Part shown: one piece after another, positions 1 to 15,100 of the stretch
How positions within the stretch are numbered: the stretch's first letter is position 1
How the letters are laid out: the number at the start of each line of letters is the position of its first letter
Assembly (NCBI GenBank): GCA_905116865.2
Contig: CAJHNH020008560.1
Location: 284,952-348,951 of the forward strand
DNA length: 64,000 nucleotides
Reading direction: 5' to 3'
Source of the DNA: Candidula unifasciata
Taxonomy: Eukaryota > Mollusca > Gastropoda > Stylommatophora > Geomitridae
The notes under the pieces: generated by a model
Database searches by the model: none
What the model was told of the DNA's origin: nothing
The model's input: the letters and a program-made list of their open reading frames with translations, nothing else
Translations under genes and position numbers: made by a program

Positions 1-139
1 GTGGGGGAGGGAGGGGGGTGTAGGCAGAAAATAAATATGATGAAAACTGACACAAACATGCTGCCATAATCAACACAGTCTAATTGTTACTTTGATATTT
101 ATGGCATAAGTGAGTCTAAATGCAACATTTTGTTTCCAG

Positions 140-296
140 GCTGACTGCCTTTGTGATGAGAGTCTTCAACCAGGCAAAGCCCCACATTTACATTGATGAA
201 CAAGTTATGATCACTTCACTTCGATGGATCATTGCCAAACAGAACAGTGATGGCAGCTTCCCAGAGCCAGGAGTCGTCATCCACACAAGCATGCAG
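140..296 (+). CDS. A2M-like exon 1 of window (thioester domain)
   Basis: The acceptor is tttccag and the donor is gtatta. The exon starts with the last base of a split codon and ends in phase 0. It encodes LTAFVMRVFNQAK...HTSMQ, which aligns by eye with the helical thioester domain of A2M proteins just after the thioester site. The same frame opens further at 120 but that part is intronic. Confidence 0.9.
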
Positions 297-3200
297 GTAT
301 TATCTTCTTCTTCTTCTTCCTCACATTTCATCAGATGTAAACTCCAGTGGAAAACTCTGGTTATTCGTCCACTTTTTAACTTAATTCTTGTTCCAGAACT
401 TGACTTTTTGTGCACTCCCATTTTGCAGGTCTTGCTTAGCTATATGCAGGCTGTTGGTTCCTTGCCTGTCAGGCAGATGCACTTCGACTTCGAAGGAAAC
501 TCCTAATTAGTCGATTCTTACTACATGCTTGTTAGGAATGCAGTGGTTTTTTTTTTGGGTCCCCACAAAAGTGCATGTAATTTGACCTTGGATATCAAAG
601 TTTAGGAGCTCTTTCATTACTGAAGTTACATATGGTCACCCATCCAGGCTGTACGCAGCTCACTCTCGACTACCATAACCACTTTTTGAGATCAGATCTT
701 CTTGTCGGAAATAAGGAAAAATTCCTTAAGGAGAAAAACAAGAAAAGCTTATTCATTATAAAGGAAACAGATAATGGATCATTTGTAACTCCATTTATGT
801 ATGTGGCATGCCATAATGGATTCTGATTTTTTTTTTTTAATAAACCAATTAGCACTTGGCGGGTGATGTGACTGGTGTTATGCTGGCCACCTTTGCTTCC
901 CATGACATTACCTGGTACCCATTTTAGACTGGATGTCAAGGCCGACCTCTACTACAGTGTAAAGATGTTTGCGAACAGAACATGAATGATGCAGGTATTG
1001 AGGTGGACTCAAAAGGGGGGAACAAAATGCCATGGACCATGTTGTGTGTGGGGGCGAGGGAGACATAAGAAAAGGAATGATAATTAAGGAAGAAATTATT
1101 GCAGAAAGGAGGATGAGCTGAGCATCTGAGCAGAAACACACTAAACACAAATGTTATCAACAACAGTCCTAAAATCCCAAGCTATAATTGTGGAAGATTT
1201 TTCTTAATGTGGGCGAGTCTTGCTAGTCACACTCACCATCACCATGGGCTGTGAGTCCCATGCCTCCTCATAGCGCAATATAACACCATCGTCTGGAACG
1301 CTGAAAAGGTACCAATCCAGACCTAGGTTCATTAAAAGAAAATAATGAAATAATCGTGTTTATTTTAAATAAGGAGACATATTTTATGAACCCCCCCTTT
1401 TCCTCTTTAAAAAAAAATTTCTCCAGCTGACTCTTTGAGATTTAAAAAAGAAAAAAACAATCACATAGCTTCTGTAAAAGAAAATGAAGAAATAATATCT
1501 TCATGGAAACACAAGCATTCACTGATTGACTACCATGTACTTGTTTACAGGGAAATGCTGCTGGAGGCATAGCCTTGACCTTGTATGTCATGATAACCCT
1601 GCTGGAGAACAAAGACAGGCTGGTGGGTATTTGCTGTTGTTCTATGTCATCATTGTCATTGTTTTTGTTTTTTTACTGGAGAACAAAGATGTACTCATGG
1701 GTATAATGTTCTCTGTCAGAATGATACAAATACCATCTAATGTTCTGTGTTAGAATGTGATATGCTCTGATACAAATACCATCTAATGTTCTGTGTCAGA
1801 ATGTGATATGCTCTGATACAAATACCATCTAATGTTCTGTGTCAGAATGTGATATGCTCTGATACAAATACCATCTAATGTTCTGTGTCAGAATGTGATA
1901 TGCTCTGATACAAATACCATCTAATGTTCTGTGTCAGAATGTGATATGCTCTGATACAAATAGAATCTAATGTTCTGTGTCAGAATGTGATATCCTCTGA
2001 TACAAATACCATTTAATGTTTTGTGTCAGAATGTGATATCCTCTGATACAAATACCATCTAATGTTTTGTGTCAGAATGTGATATCCTCTAATACAAATA
2101 CCATCTAATGCTCTGTGTCAGAATGTTATATCCTCAAATACAAATACCATCTGATGTTCTTAGAATGAGATATCCTCTGATATACATACCACTAGATTTT
2201 CTCTGTCAGAATGAGATATCCTCTGATACACATATCATATGATTTTCTCTGTCAGAATAAGATATCTTCTGATACAAATACCATCTGATGTTCGCTGTCA
2301 GAATGAGATATCCTCTGATACAAATACCATCTAATGTTCTCTGTCAGAATGAGATATCCTCTGATACAAATACCATCTAATGTTCTCTGTCAGAATGAGA
2401 TATCCTCTGATACACATATCACCAGATTTTCTCTGTCAGAATGAGATATCCTCTGATACACATATCATATGATTTTCTCTGTCAGAATAAGATATCTTCT
2501 GATACAAATACCATTTAATGTTCTCTGTCAGAATGAGATATCCTCTGATACAAATACCATCTAATGTTCTCTGTCAGAATGAGATATCCTCTGATACAAA
2601 TACCATCTAATGTTCTCTGTCAGAATGAGATATCCTCTGATACAAATTCTATTTAATGTTCTCTGTCAGAATGAGATATCCTCTGATACAAATTCTATCT
2701 AATTTCTCTCTCTAAAGGAGAATTAGTGTGGTACAAATATTAGATTTTTGGTATTTTACATCCTCTAACACAAATCTTACCATTGTAAGAACAGTGTTCT
2801 CATACAAATATTGTCACATAAAAATAAATTCCTTTCCAGAATGCTGCTGGATCCAATGCTGACCAGGTTATTGCTAAAGCTCTGTCCTATGCAGAAGCTC
2901 AGATAGCTACCACAGATGACCTCTACACTTTAGCTTTGGCATCTTATGCTTTTGAGCTGGCCAAGAGTAGCCAGACAAAAGCTGTGCTCACTAAACTTGA
3001 GGCCAAAGCAACAGTGAAAGGTTTGATTTGATTCTATTGCTAAATATTGTGGGGTTTTTTTTTTTTTTTGGTTTGGTTTTTTTTTTTTGTGCTGTCTGCA
3101 CAATGGAGGTTGCTGACGGAAAGTTTGTGCATCCAGTGCTTTTTTTGTGTGTGAGGTTATTACCTGGTGAAACCCCAACCTTTTCCATCGTGTGACTATT

Positions 3201-6022
3201 CTTCAGCCTGAGAAAGCCAAGAGGGCTTTTTTCCTAAGCTGAGCTAAAGTGAGCTTAGTTGAGAACTGACATCACAGCACTCATGACATTCCCATAAAGG
3301 TTTTATCCCCTGCATCTAAACTCACCTTGTATGTACTGCATCTAAACTCACCTTGTATGTACTGCATCTAAACTCACTCACCTTGTATGTACTGCATCTA
3401 AACTCACCTTGTATGTACTACATCTAAACTCACCTTGTATGTACTACAGATAAACTCACCTTGTATGTACTACATCTAAACTCACCTTGTATGTACTACA
3501 TCAAAGCTCACCTTGTATGTACTACATCTAAACTCACCTTGTATGTACTACATCAAAACTCACCTTGTATTTACTACACCTAAACTCACCTTGTATGTAC
3601 TACATCTAAATTCCATAAATTCTGGGCTTTAACTGAGGATGATTTCATAGTTCTTTTGTGTGTAATGAAAGTCTTTTTCAGATGTGATCCCCACCCCTGA
3701 ATATATGGCATGACCCAACCACCTAGATGTGTTAATGTGATTAAAAAGAGGAGGAAGAAAGAAAAATCTCCAGAACTATTAACAAGACCTTGGAGAAAAA
3801 CATCCACATAAATCACTGTTGAATAAAACAAAAGAAACATTTACCAAAATCTGGCAATTTAGTGTACTAATATCAATGTGTGACTGACGCTGTTTTGTTT
3901 TGATAATATCTGCTTATTTTTGGTCTGATGTTGGACAAGATACTGGGGAGGTCACTTTCCACATCAGTCTGACAGTGATTTTTTGTTTTTATGGCTGTTA
4001 AATTTTTTGTTTTTTTTTACAATTAATATGATAAAAATGTTATTATAACAGATTATTACAAGAAAAAATGCACTCAGTTTCAAATTTGCCTGACGCCCAC
4101 CGCTCCCTTTTTTTTCTTTTAAACTACAAACCCCCCCCCCCCCCCCCCCCTGCGCTGTCCGTGGCTAAGGTGTTGCGAGTCCGACTCGTAATCCAACGTA
4201 CCGCGATCGAAATCCACTGCGGGCTGCGTGGATTTTTATCATGGTATGGGGCGTCGCAGGTCGACCCAGCCTCAAATGGGTACCAGGATGGGCTGTCCTG
4301 GGAAAGTAAAGACAGCCGGTGTAATGCTGACCACATAACCCACCGAGTGCTGATGGTCTGTAAAAATATGGGCGCTCTTCCCATATGCCCGATACGCCTA
4401 AAGGCGTGGAAAGGGATCGTTACTTTTTCTGTACTTTACCCCCCTCTTTTCCCACACAACCTCCCTGTGGCACGCCAGGTTGACAACCACTGTGCTAGAC
4501 ATTTTTAAAAGACCATTTATGGGGGGTGAAGTGTTGTCCTCTGACCAGCAGCCTTTACTTTCCAGGACATTACCAGTTCCCATTTAAGGCTGCGTTGACC
4601 TCGAAGCCAAGGTTCCATTAAAAAAAAAAAAAGATCTTTGTGGCCAGCAGGTGAGCTTTTAGCTTCTACACCATTGTGGCTGCCTTTCAGGAGATAATCC
4701 AGAGAAACATCTTTTATTGACTATGATTGTTCTTCTTTTCTCTCCTTTTGTCCAACTGTGAATGCCATAAAATGTTGCAGAGAGGAGTTAGATGTAGTTT
4801 CCTGTATTTGGCTAGTTGCCTAGCTTGTGTAAACGTCATATTGCTTCTCTGTAGTGTCTCTTTCACTCTTCCCACCCAACTCTTTCTTGGTCAGCCTCTT
4901 GTCTTGTAGCCTGCTGTTCTTGGGTAGTACACGTTCGCTGCTGGCTGATATTGTTCCACTGTGGCCAATTGACCAAACCATTTAATTCATTTTTAAGTAA
5001 GTAAGTAAAGATCCCTTTTTACACCTTAGGCACATCGGGCATTTGGGAAGAGCACCCATATTTTTACAGACCAATCGGCACTAGGTGGGTAATGTGGTCA
5101 GCATTACACCGGCTGTCTTTACTTCCCCAGGACATACATCCTGGTACCCATTTTAGGCTGGGTCGACCTGCGACGCCCCATACCATGTTAAAAATCCACG
5201 CAGCCAGCAGTGGGTTTCGATCGCGGTATGTTGGAATTACAAGTCGGACTCGCAAGTCTTAGCCACGGACGCCATTTTTATTCTTTTTAGTTATGTTAAA
5301 TCATTTACCAGTTTTATACCTACTACTGTTATTAGTTCTTTATTGGTTACACTGTTTCTTGTTTTTACCACCACATTTCATTTAATCTGAACTCACATTT
5401 TGTAGCTTATGATTAATGTTTTTTCTAGGATTGTCCATGTCTGACACTGATAGCACAAAGTTGGTATGAATAACACATTTATTAGCTGCTCTTTTGTGCG
5501 TACATGTTGATATTTTAACGCCTCAAAAGTTGCACTATTTGGTAATTTATTATGTTGGCCATCCGTATTCTGATTTCTATTTCTATGTCCAGTCCTTCAT
5601 CCTCAGTGAATACATTGTCTCTGTACTTAAACTCCTTACTTTGTTTCTTAACATGACTCTGATTGAACTAGTCAATTTTCCACAGATGGTCTGACATTCT
5701 GGCATCAAGTCCAAGCTCCCAAGACATCAACTTCATCATGGGAGAGCCCGAACCCCACGCAGTCCACTGACACGGAAATGACTGCTTACATTTTGCTGAC
5801 CTACATTGTTCGTGGTGAAATAGCCAAAGCTAAAAATATTGTCCAGTGGCTCATCAAGCAAAGAAGTCCCCATGGTGGCTTCCAGTCAACACAGGTGAAT
5901 GTTGCCAGTTTGTCTGTTGCCAGTAACACATTTTTCTTTCATGTATTTGTTTTCATTTTTGTTGGTTCTAAATAATCTACCGCTAATTACAATACTGATA
6001 TGTAATTGATTACACATAGATG

Positions 6023-6107
<85 letters not shown>

Positions 6108-9100
6108 AATGATTATATGTTCAATAATAAAAACAAATACATATATCATATGATGTATAAGTTTAGAAAAGGTTTACATTAAAATACAAAGTACGCTGTA
6201 TTTTTTTAAATATTAAAAGTTAGTTGTGTGTCTTTTACAGAGCGTTGCAGAACCAATCCCCAACATTTTTTTTTGCTGTTTGTAATTTCACTGGGTAATT
6301 TTACATTCAGTAGTTTGCCAATGCTTTCTGAACAGTCAGCTCTGATACCACTGTTAAAACCAACATAAGATAGCCTGCTGCCAAATCACCCACAGCTGGA
6401 ATCGGACACCTTACCAGGAATTACGGAGCATGTTTGCAACAACAAAAAGAGCCATAGACAAGGACTATTGTAAAAGAGTATACATTAAAAACATAAAGGA
6501 CAGTATATATTCCAATTATAACCCTGAGGGTTAAACGAGATATTATGTGTATTAAATACTGCACTAATACATTACTTTTATGACTCAGATCAGGGGGTCA
6601 GTAACATTATAGTAATACTGTGGCTGCTTTATTAATATCCTACCCCAAACAGGGGAAATCCACAGGTCACAGGACAGTCTAATATTTTAGGGGGTGGTAG
6701 ATAGGCTGCATGCAGTCATGCGACCTAGACTGCACTCTCTTGTAAGATGTAGGTGGGTTGGGGTTAGGGCCAGTTCTATATGTTTAGGGTCATTAAAAGC
6801 ATCAGAAAGCTAGGAAACCCAGTCTCATCACCCTCTGAAATGTTGGACTGTCCTGTGACGTCATCTGGGGTAGGATATTAATAAAGAAACATACTGTGTA
6901 ATTATTTTAGAAAGTTACTCTGCATACCAACCTCAGTGTACCATTTTTTTATGTAGAACAAATGTTGAAACAAAATAATGTGATCTTTTAAAGAATTATA
7001 TGTTATTAAAACTAGTTCAGAAAACAGCGCCAAACTAACGAATGCAAAATTGTCTGCTAACACCCCACAAACAGCCAATAAAAGATGGGGTTGGTTTTTA
7101 GCATTCTGTAAAGGATATACAACTAAATAGTTTACTGCTGAAAGTTACAAATTCTGACATTAAGATGTATCTCAGCTGTTTCCAATTTCACAATGCAAAT
7201 TCAAATATTTCAGGACACTGTGGTTGCTCTGCATGCACTGAGTCAGTTTGCCAAGATAATTTACAGCAAAAATTTCAACTTGCAAGTGACAGCCACATTG
7301 AGTCCATCTGAGGTCTACACGTTCAACATTGACCAGAGCAATGCCCTAGTGCTGCAGACTCATGAGGTAAATTGTTTCTTTATGAAACTTTAATTTTAAC
7401 CTGCACTTTCCTAGATCACAGAAATTTGATCATTTGTTTCACAGAATGTAGATCTCCTGCTCTTGTTTTTGGGAGGTTTGTTTTGCAATTGTTTGGGCTT
7501 TACAGAAAAAGAAAATAGAAACTGGTGTCTTGTGCTCAAAATGGCTTGTATTGCTTGATAAAATTCAGATAAGAAACATATCATGGATTTTTTTGCCCAA
7601 GATATTAAGGTGTGTATGGTAAAAAACAGCTGACAGATTCACTGCTGCCACTCCTCATTGGATTAAGCTACTTTACCATAAAGTGGACATGGTGAAGGCT
7701 CTCTGCAAGCAAGTAAGCAAAGCCATAGAACAGACACAACATCCCAATGTGGAGAGAATGATTCAGTTTAAAGTGAACAGTTTTTGTTGTTGCTTTTTTA
7801 CACTTTTTCTATGGAGATGGAAGTCCAACAGTTGATTCACAACAATGCACGCCCAGGTGATCTCATTATCTATACAGATGGTTCGGTGTTGAGAGGAAAG
7901 AGAAGGGCTTGGGGGTTCATTGTGAAAGCCAGTGGAAAATCTTTAGTGCAAGACAGCCTATCATACGACATCACAACATCTAGCATGAGAATGAAGGTGG
8001 AGGTGGTAACTTCAGCTCTCTGGTGGCCAAAGAACAAGATGCATACACATGTCGTAATTGTAACAGACTCTGAAGGCATGCTGAGAAATGTGAGGACGGA
8101 TGCTTCGAGCAGAGTGGCAATCTTCACTGGATAGGTCACGTTAGTGAGCATACTTTGGATCTTTTTCCCAGGCTATGTCCGCATAGTGGGTAATAAACAG
8201 GCAGACAGATTGGCTGGATCTGCACCACTGGGTGGTGACTGATACATGACAAAACAGATGGGGTCAAGGCCCATTGGAAACAAGCAACGGAATCAGTAGA
8301 GGAACAAGAACATTATGGCCTGGAGAGAATGAGACACTTGGGTGTAACCAGAGGGTGTGGCCGGCTCACTACATTCTGAGGAAAGGCAAGACGGACATAT
8401 AACCAGATTGTGACCATCAGTATTGGAACTCTGCGCTGGCTGCTGAAGATGAGGATGGAGCACACATGGGAACACCCCGAGTGTTGTGATGTCAATTCTT
8501 AACTCAACTCAACTCAACTTTTCCTTCATTGATTCCTTTGTTTGGCTTTTGCAGCTAATATTTCTGCAAGTTAATTTGGGACATTAGAGTGTCTCAAAAT
8601 ATCGCTTTGAACATGTTTTCTGGGATTTGCTTCTGTTAGATTCACATTTAGAAAGTAATCTCTGGGTCACTGACTGTTAATCTTCAAGATGCAGTCTTAG
8701 AGAGAGAGAATTTAAACAAATAACATAAAAGTGTTATGTCTGGTATGTTAAATTATCTCTCTTATTTTCTTCAGACTAAAGACGTTCCTAGTAAAGTCAA
8801 GATTGATGCAACTGGATCAGGAATAGGATTGGTTGAAGTGAGCAAAATTAAGTTTCTTCTCATTTCATGTTTGTTTATTTTTCTATTATTTAAAAAAAAA
8901 AAACTTGTAGCTAAGATAAAATGTGTGACATAATTACAGACTGATAAAGAACATTTGTCGCAAAATATTTAATTGTCCATGAGCTTGTATAATTTTATTC
9001 AAATATTCACGTTATCTGTTATTTGCAGTAGTAGAATAAAGTAATTGTTAATACATCTTTTATGTATTTTTTTTAAATTATTTTTAATTAGAGTAAATTC

Positions 9101-12100
9101 TTGTGGGTCTCCCCCTCTCATCCCACCCTTTTATGGGGTCCCAGAACTCACACAGGAATTACTGTAAATTAAGAAAGTTTACCAGAGAAAAAAGGTCATG
9201 ATCTCTTTGGGGTACATTTGACATATGATACTAGCTCCATGTTTGATATAGCATACGTCTTGATTTGATTTGATTCAAGAACCGACATCACAGCACTCGT
9301 GGCATTCCCATAAGCGCTCCGTCCCCATCTTCAGCTGCCAGCGAAGAGTTCCGATACTAATGGTATCTGTCCCGGCCGAATATGCTCCTAATTCCAGATT
9401 CACATTCTTACATGTTATTTCATCTAACCTCATGTCCTCTGTCAGCACTGCTCATAAAGGGTCTTCAGACTGTCCCATTTGTCCAGAACAAGTGTTCCTG
9501 TAGCAATCTCTTTTGCGGCCAAAACATCTGCTCTTTATTTCCTCTGTACTCCTGCATGTCCCGATCAGTACATACACGTAAATCCCTACAATGTTGATGT
9601 TCTGATGTTTGGTATCAACTTATGCCACATTTGTTAGTTTTGAACCTTTCACAGTACCAACTGAGAATCAGAAACAATCATTCCTCTGGTAACTATTTTC
9701 TGCTATCCACTTTAGAGCTACAATGACTTTCTTCATATCCATCCTCATGCTTGAGTTGTAAATTTAAAAAAGCACTATCTGGTATTGCAATGCTCTTTCC
9801 TTTCACTCTAGTTGAAAAAAAAACACCCAGCCAGATCTTTTACCCAATGAGCAGAACCATTAGTGTACACTATTGCATAATCAATCTGAACGTTACATCG
9901 TTTTCATCTATCAGTTATACAGAGGAATATCACTTCTCAATCACACTGAGAAAATGGTAGAGTATCAACTTTCAGAAGAACAGATGGGCTTTCGATGAAA
10001 CAGAAGTTATACAGATGCCATTTATACATTGAGACAACTATCAGAGAGGTCAATAGAACATGATGAGACATGTTTGTTGACATTCATAGACCAAGAAAAA
10101 GCCTTTGATAGAGTTGACAGGAATATGTTGTGGGAATGTATGGGAAAAAAGGGAATCAGCAATCATCTCATTAATATTTGCAAAAGATTGTAGTAAATGC
10201 TGCGCCAGGGCTGTGTACTATCGCCGCTTCTTTTATAACATACAAGGATACCATATGTAAGGAAATGAACTTTAATCACGAAGAAGATATTACAGAAATA
10301 CAGGTACTCATAACAGAAAGTATGGAATGCCTACAGAACCACCTAAATCAAATTAATAATAAAAGGGAGGAATATAAAATAAAAATAAACACTACGAAGA
10401 CAGAGACAATGGTGACAGGAAGACAGAAAGACAATTTAGAAATAAAATTTAATAAACAACACCCAATGACAAACAAAGGAATTCAAGTATTTGGGAGCAA
10501 TTTTCACATCTGACGGAAAACTGGACAGAGAAATTAGTTTGAGATGTGCCAAAGCTAATCAAGTAATGGGACAACTATCTCCTCTGTTGACACACAAGCA
10601 GATACCTCGGAGTACTAGAGTGAATCTTATCAGAACTATTTTGTGGCCAACACTATGCTATCAGTGCCAAACGTGGACACTCACATCCTCCAATGAACGT
10701 AAAATTGTGACAACAGGGATGAAAGCCCCTAGAAGTGCTGCAGAAGTTTCAAGGAAAGACAGAATACGAAATCATGAAATCAGACGAATGCTAGGAATAA
10801 AGCCAGTCTTACAGGTCATCAAAGAAGAACAAATAAAGTGGTTTGGACACCTAACAAGAAGGCCCTGGTACTATCCGCCACAGCGAGCCACACTAAAACG
10901 TTACAACGGGTATAGAGCAAGCTGAAGACCTCTGAAAAGATGAAGTGATGGCATTAAGAACAGCCTAATAGAAATGAATATCAGTCTTAATAGTGCTCTT
11001 GACAGAGCTCATCAAGGAATGTTACATCTCCCCCCTCCCTCCAACACTTTGCTGAGGCAAGGTGGAAGAGGAGAAGAAGAAGAAGAAGTACCTCTAATTC
11101 TGCCATACTGTTACACAACTCTCTGATAAAATGACCTAATTTAGTATAGCTTTTGCATTTTGGGCAATTCTGGATCAGTAGCTTGAAAAAAACAGTGATG
11201 GCATTTATTGTACTGGATAAGACAGCAGGGGCTGACCATCATGAAGGTGGACACAAGAACATAAGACCTTGGACAGAAAAGTACTTGAGGCAGGAAGGTT
11301 GGGCTATGATGGAAGTGATGTTCTGTAGAAGACCTGCTACAGGCTGATGGCATAACCTGGGAGGATTTTGTTAAAGATTCACAAAAATTAATGCAGTTTG
11401 TCATGGAAGCAATGAAACTGTTTTTCTTTTTAAATCATAATTAATTTCAAATCTGAATAATTTTACAAATAAGTTGTAATTATTCTTGTGACATTCTCCT
11501 TTGTCTGAAATAGAAATTGGTATCTATTTCCAGGTTGCTGTTTACTTCAATGTTGAGTCTGACATAGGGGAAGTGACCTTTGAACTGTCAGTCAAATTGG
11601 TTGAAGAGACAATGAAGCATCTTCTAGTTGAAACCTGCACCAAGTAGGTCACCTAGTATGGAAGTTACGGACAAATATATTTAGTTTAGGAGATTTTTAT
11701 TCATTAATGTATTGTCCTCTTGTGCCCATTATATGTCATGTGGTCTATTTCTCCACTCATTAATGATGATGATGATGATAGTTATGAGATGATGATGATG
11801 ACGATGATGACAAAGACAATGATGATGAACTGCAGAAGCACAGTGACTAGCCTAAGTGCCTGGTAGCCAAGTAGTCAGGTAGTTATCTGTGTGTGAATCT
11901 TTATTAGAGTGGGGATTTTTTTTTTTTTTTTCAAGTTGAGCTCACTTTCCAGCTCAACCTGACATAAAATGGTTATCAGAAATAATCCAGGAAGTAAAGG
12001 TGGCTGGCATGAAGATGTTAACATAACCTATTGAATGCCTTTTAGTCTGTAAAAATTTGAGCTAGTGCCAGTATGCCTCAAAATTATAAACATGCATATA

Positions 12101-15100
12101 ACATTGAAAAGGAACAGTCCCATATTGTGCAAACAAAAAGAGTATGTCATAAATCTAAAACTGTAGTCACAAGGCTAAGTGTGAACTTCTGTTAACGAAA
12201 TGTCCTTTATAGTAAGAAACATGTAATTTGTCTAGATGAGTGGAAAGGATCCATGTTTTGTGTTTCACTATATGTTGATGAAACTGTGGTAGTGCACCAA
12301 ACTAGATACAGGAAAATAATGCCAGGCAATAAATTGTGCAATGTATTATGTGTTTGCTCCATGGAAAGCTCTGATTTTTCATCCAATCCTGGACTCTGGT
12401 CTCAATCCTGAACTTAAATTGTTTTGTGCATATAAGTTTTACAAACCTGAATTATTTGAATGCAGACTGTTGGTCCCCTGTCTCTCAGATAGATGCACTT
12501 TGACTGTGAAGGAAACATCTCTAATTAGTCACTTCCTGTAACACGTTTGATATAAAGGAATGTTGAATGAATGTTGAATGCTGAATTAAAAATCGACCTC
12601 ACAGCACTCAGGACACTCCCATGAGTGCTCAGTCCCCATCTTCAGCAGCAAGCGAAGAGTTCCAATTCCAATGGTAGCTGAGTGTTGAGCGTCGGCCAGA
12701 CCCTGGTAACTCCTCGCAGAACCATTCTCCTTAGACCGTAATGATCTATCTGTTCCTCCACACTGTTTATCCATTCCCAAAGGACTCTTACAACATCCAG
12801 CTTGTCATTCATCAGTTTACCACCAAGTGGTTCAGAGCCAGCCAGTCTAACTGCCTGCTCATTTCCCAACACACCGGCATGACCTGGAAGAAATATCTAA
12901 AGGATGCTAACTACCTGGGACCTCCACTCTAATATGCTTTAATCCCAGATGCTCTGTTTTTCACCTGACTTTCCGGGCTCCGGCTCTCTAATTTCTATGC
13001 CATCTTCTCTCTCCATTTCCTTGTCTTTTCCTCTTCCCACTCTCTCCATTGCCACCTGAAGATTGTAGCTCCAACGATGATTCTTTTTATTATTAAGTAC
13101 AAAATCAAGATATAATATATATATAATATAATATAAAAATAATATATGATATAAAATGCAGTAGGTCTATTTTTCTTCTCCTAAATGGAGCTCAGAACCC
13201 ACGCGTGAATTTAGGAAATGATCTATTATTATTAACAAAATCAGTTTAGTAACAAAGATGACAAATGACTGAATAAGCCATCGGACGTTGGGGTTCATAC
13301 TGAGGGGAGGATCTGAGCACCTATGGACATGTCCGGAGTGCAATGATGATAACCCAACTAACTAACTAACTAACTGAACGAACTTTTTTTTTACTCCTCT
13401 ACTAGATGGATAGGTGAAGGTGCTTCAAGTGGAATGGCCATTCAAGAATTTGGGATTCCTTCCGGTTTTAAATTTGACATAGATAGCTTCCGTCAAATTG
13501 ACATCTTAAAGAAAATTGAGTTTGAGGACAGGAAGGTTGTTTTTTACTTTGATAAGGTAATTCAATAAGATTCTATTTGACAGAGAATTCTGTTATCCTT
13601 CTTTATTACCTAGACAAATATCTCACACTAGACAACATATTCTCATACTAGACAAGTGTCTTACACTAGACAACATATTCTTATATTAGACAAGTATTTG
13701 ACACAAGACCGCATATTCCCATACTAGACAAATATCTGACAGAAGACAGCATACTATCATATTAGACTCACACTAGACAACATATTCTCATATTAGACAA
13801 GTGTCTTACACAAGACAACCTATTCTTATATTAGACAAGTATCTGATGTTTCAAATGACGTGAACACACCTTGACAAAGTTTCAAATGACATGAACACAC
13901 CATGACATAGTTTCACATGACATGAACACACCATGACAAAGTTTCAAATGACGTGAACACACCTTGACATAGTTTCACATGACATGAACACACCATGACA
14001 TAGTTTCACATGACATGAACACACTATGACATAGTTTCAGTTGACATGAACACACTATGACAAAGTTTCACATGACATGAACACACCATGACATAGTTTC
14101 ACATGACATGAACACACTATGACATAGTTTCAGTTGACATAAAAACACTATGACAAAGTTTCAAATGACGTGAACACACCATGACATAGTTTTACATGAC
14201 ATGAACACACTATGACATAGTTTCACATGACATGAACACACCATGACATAGTTTCACATGACATGAACACACCATGACATAGTTTCACATGACATGAACA
14301 CACTATGACAAAGTTTCAAATGGCATGAACACACCATGACATAGTTTCACATGACATGAACACACCATGACAAAGTTTCAAATGACATGAACACACCTTG
14401 ACATAGTTTCACATGACATGAACACACTATGACATAGTTTCACATGACATGAACACACCATGACATAGTTTCGCATGACATGAACACACCATGACATAGT
14501 TTCACATGACATGAACACACCATGACAAAGTTTCACATGACATGAACACACCATGACAAAGTTTCATTTGTTGTGAACACACCATGACAAAGTTTCACAT
14601 GACATGAACACACTATGACAAAGTTTCACATGACGTGAACACACCATGACATAGTTTCACATGACATGAACACACCATGACATAGTTTCACATGACATGA
14701 ACACACTATGACAAAGTTTCAAATGACGTAAACACACCTTGACATAGTTTCACATGACATGAACACACCATGACATAGTTTCACATGACATGAACACACC
14801 ATGACATAGTTTCACATGACATGAACACACTAAGTCCTTTTTAAGACTACTCATTAGACATCTTGTTGTGAGTACGACCACCTAATTGGAGACACTTTTT
14901 GTGTGTGAATACTGGCATCTTCTTTCCTATAGGAACAGGACACCAGTACACCATGTCATTGTGTCACATGATGCCAATACACCATGTCATTATGTCACAT
15001 GATGCCAATACACCATGTCATTATGTCACATGATGCCAATACACCATGGCATTATGTCACATGATGCCAATACACCATGGCATTATGTCACATGATGCCA

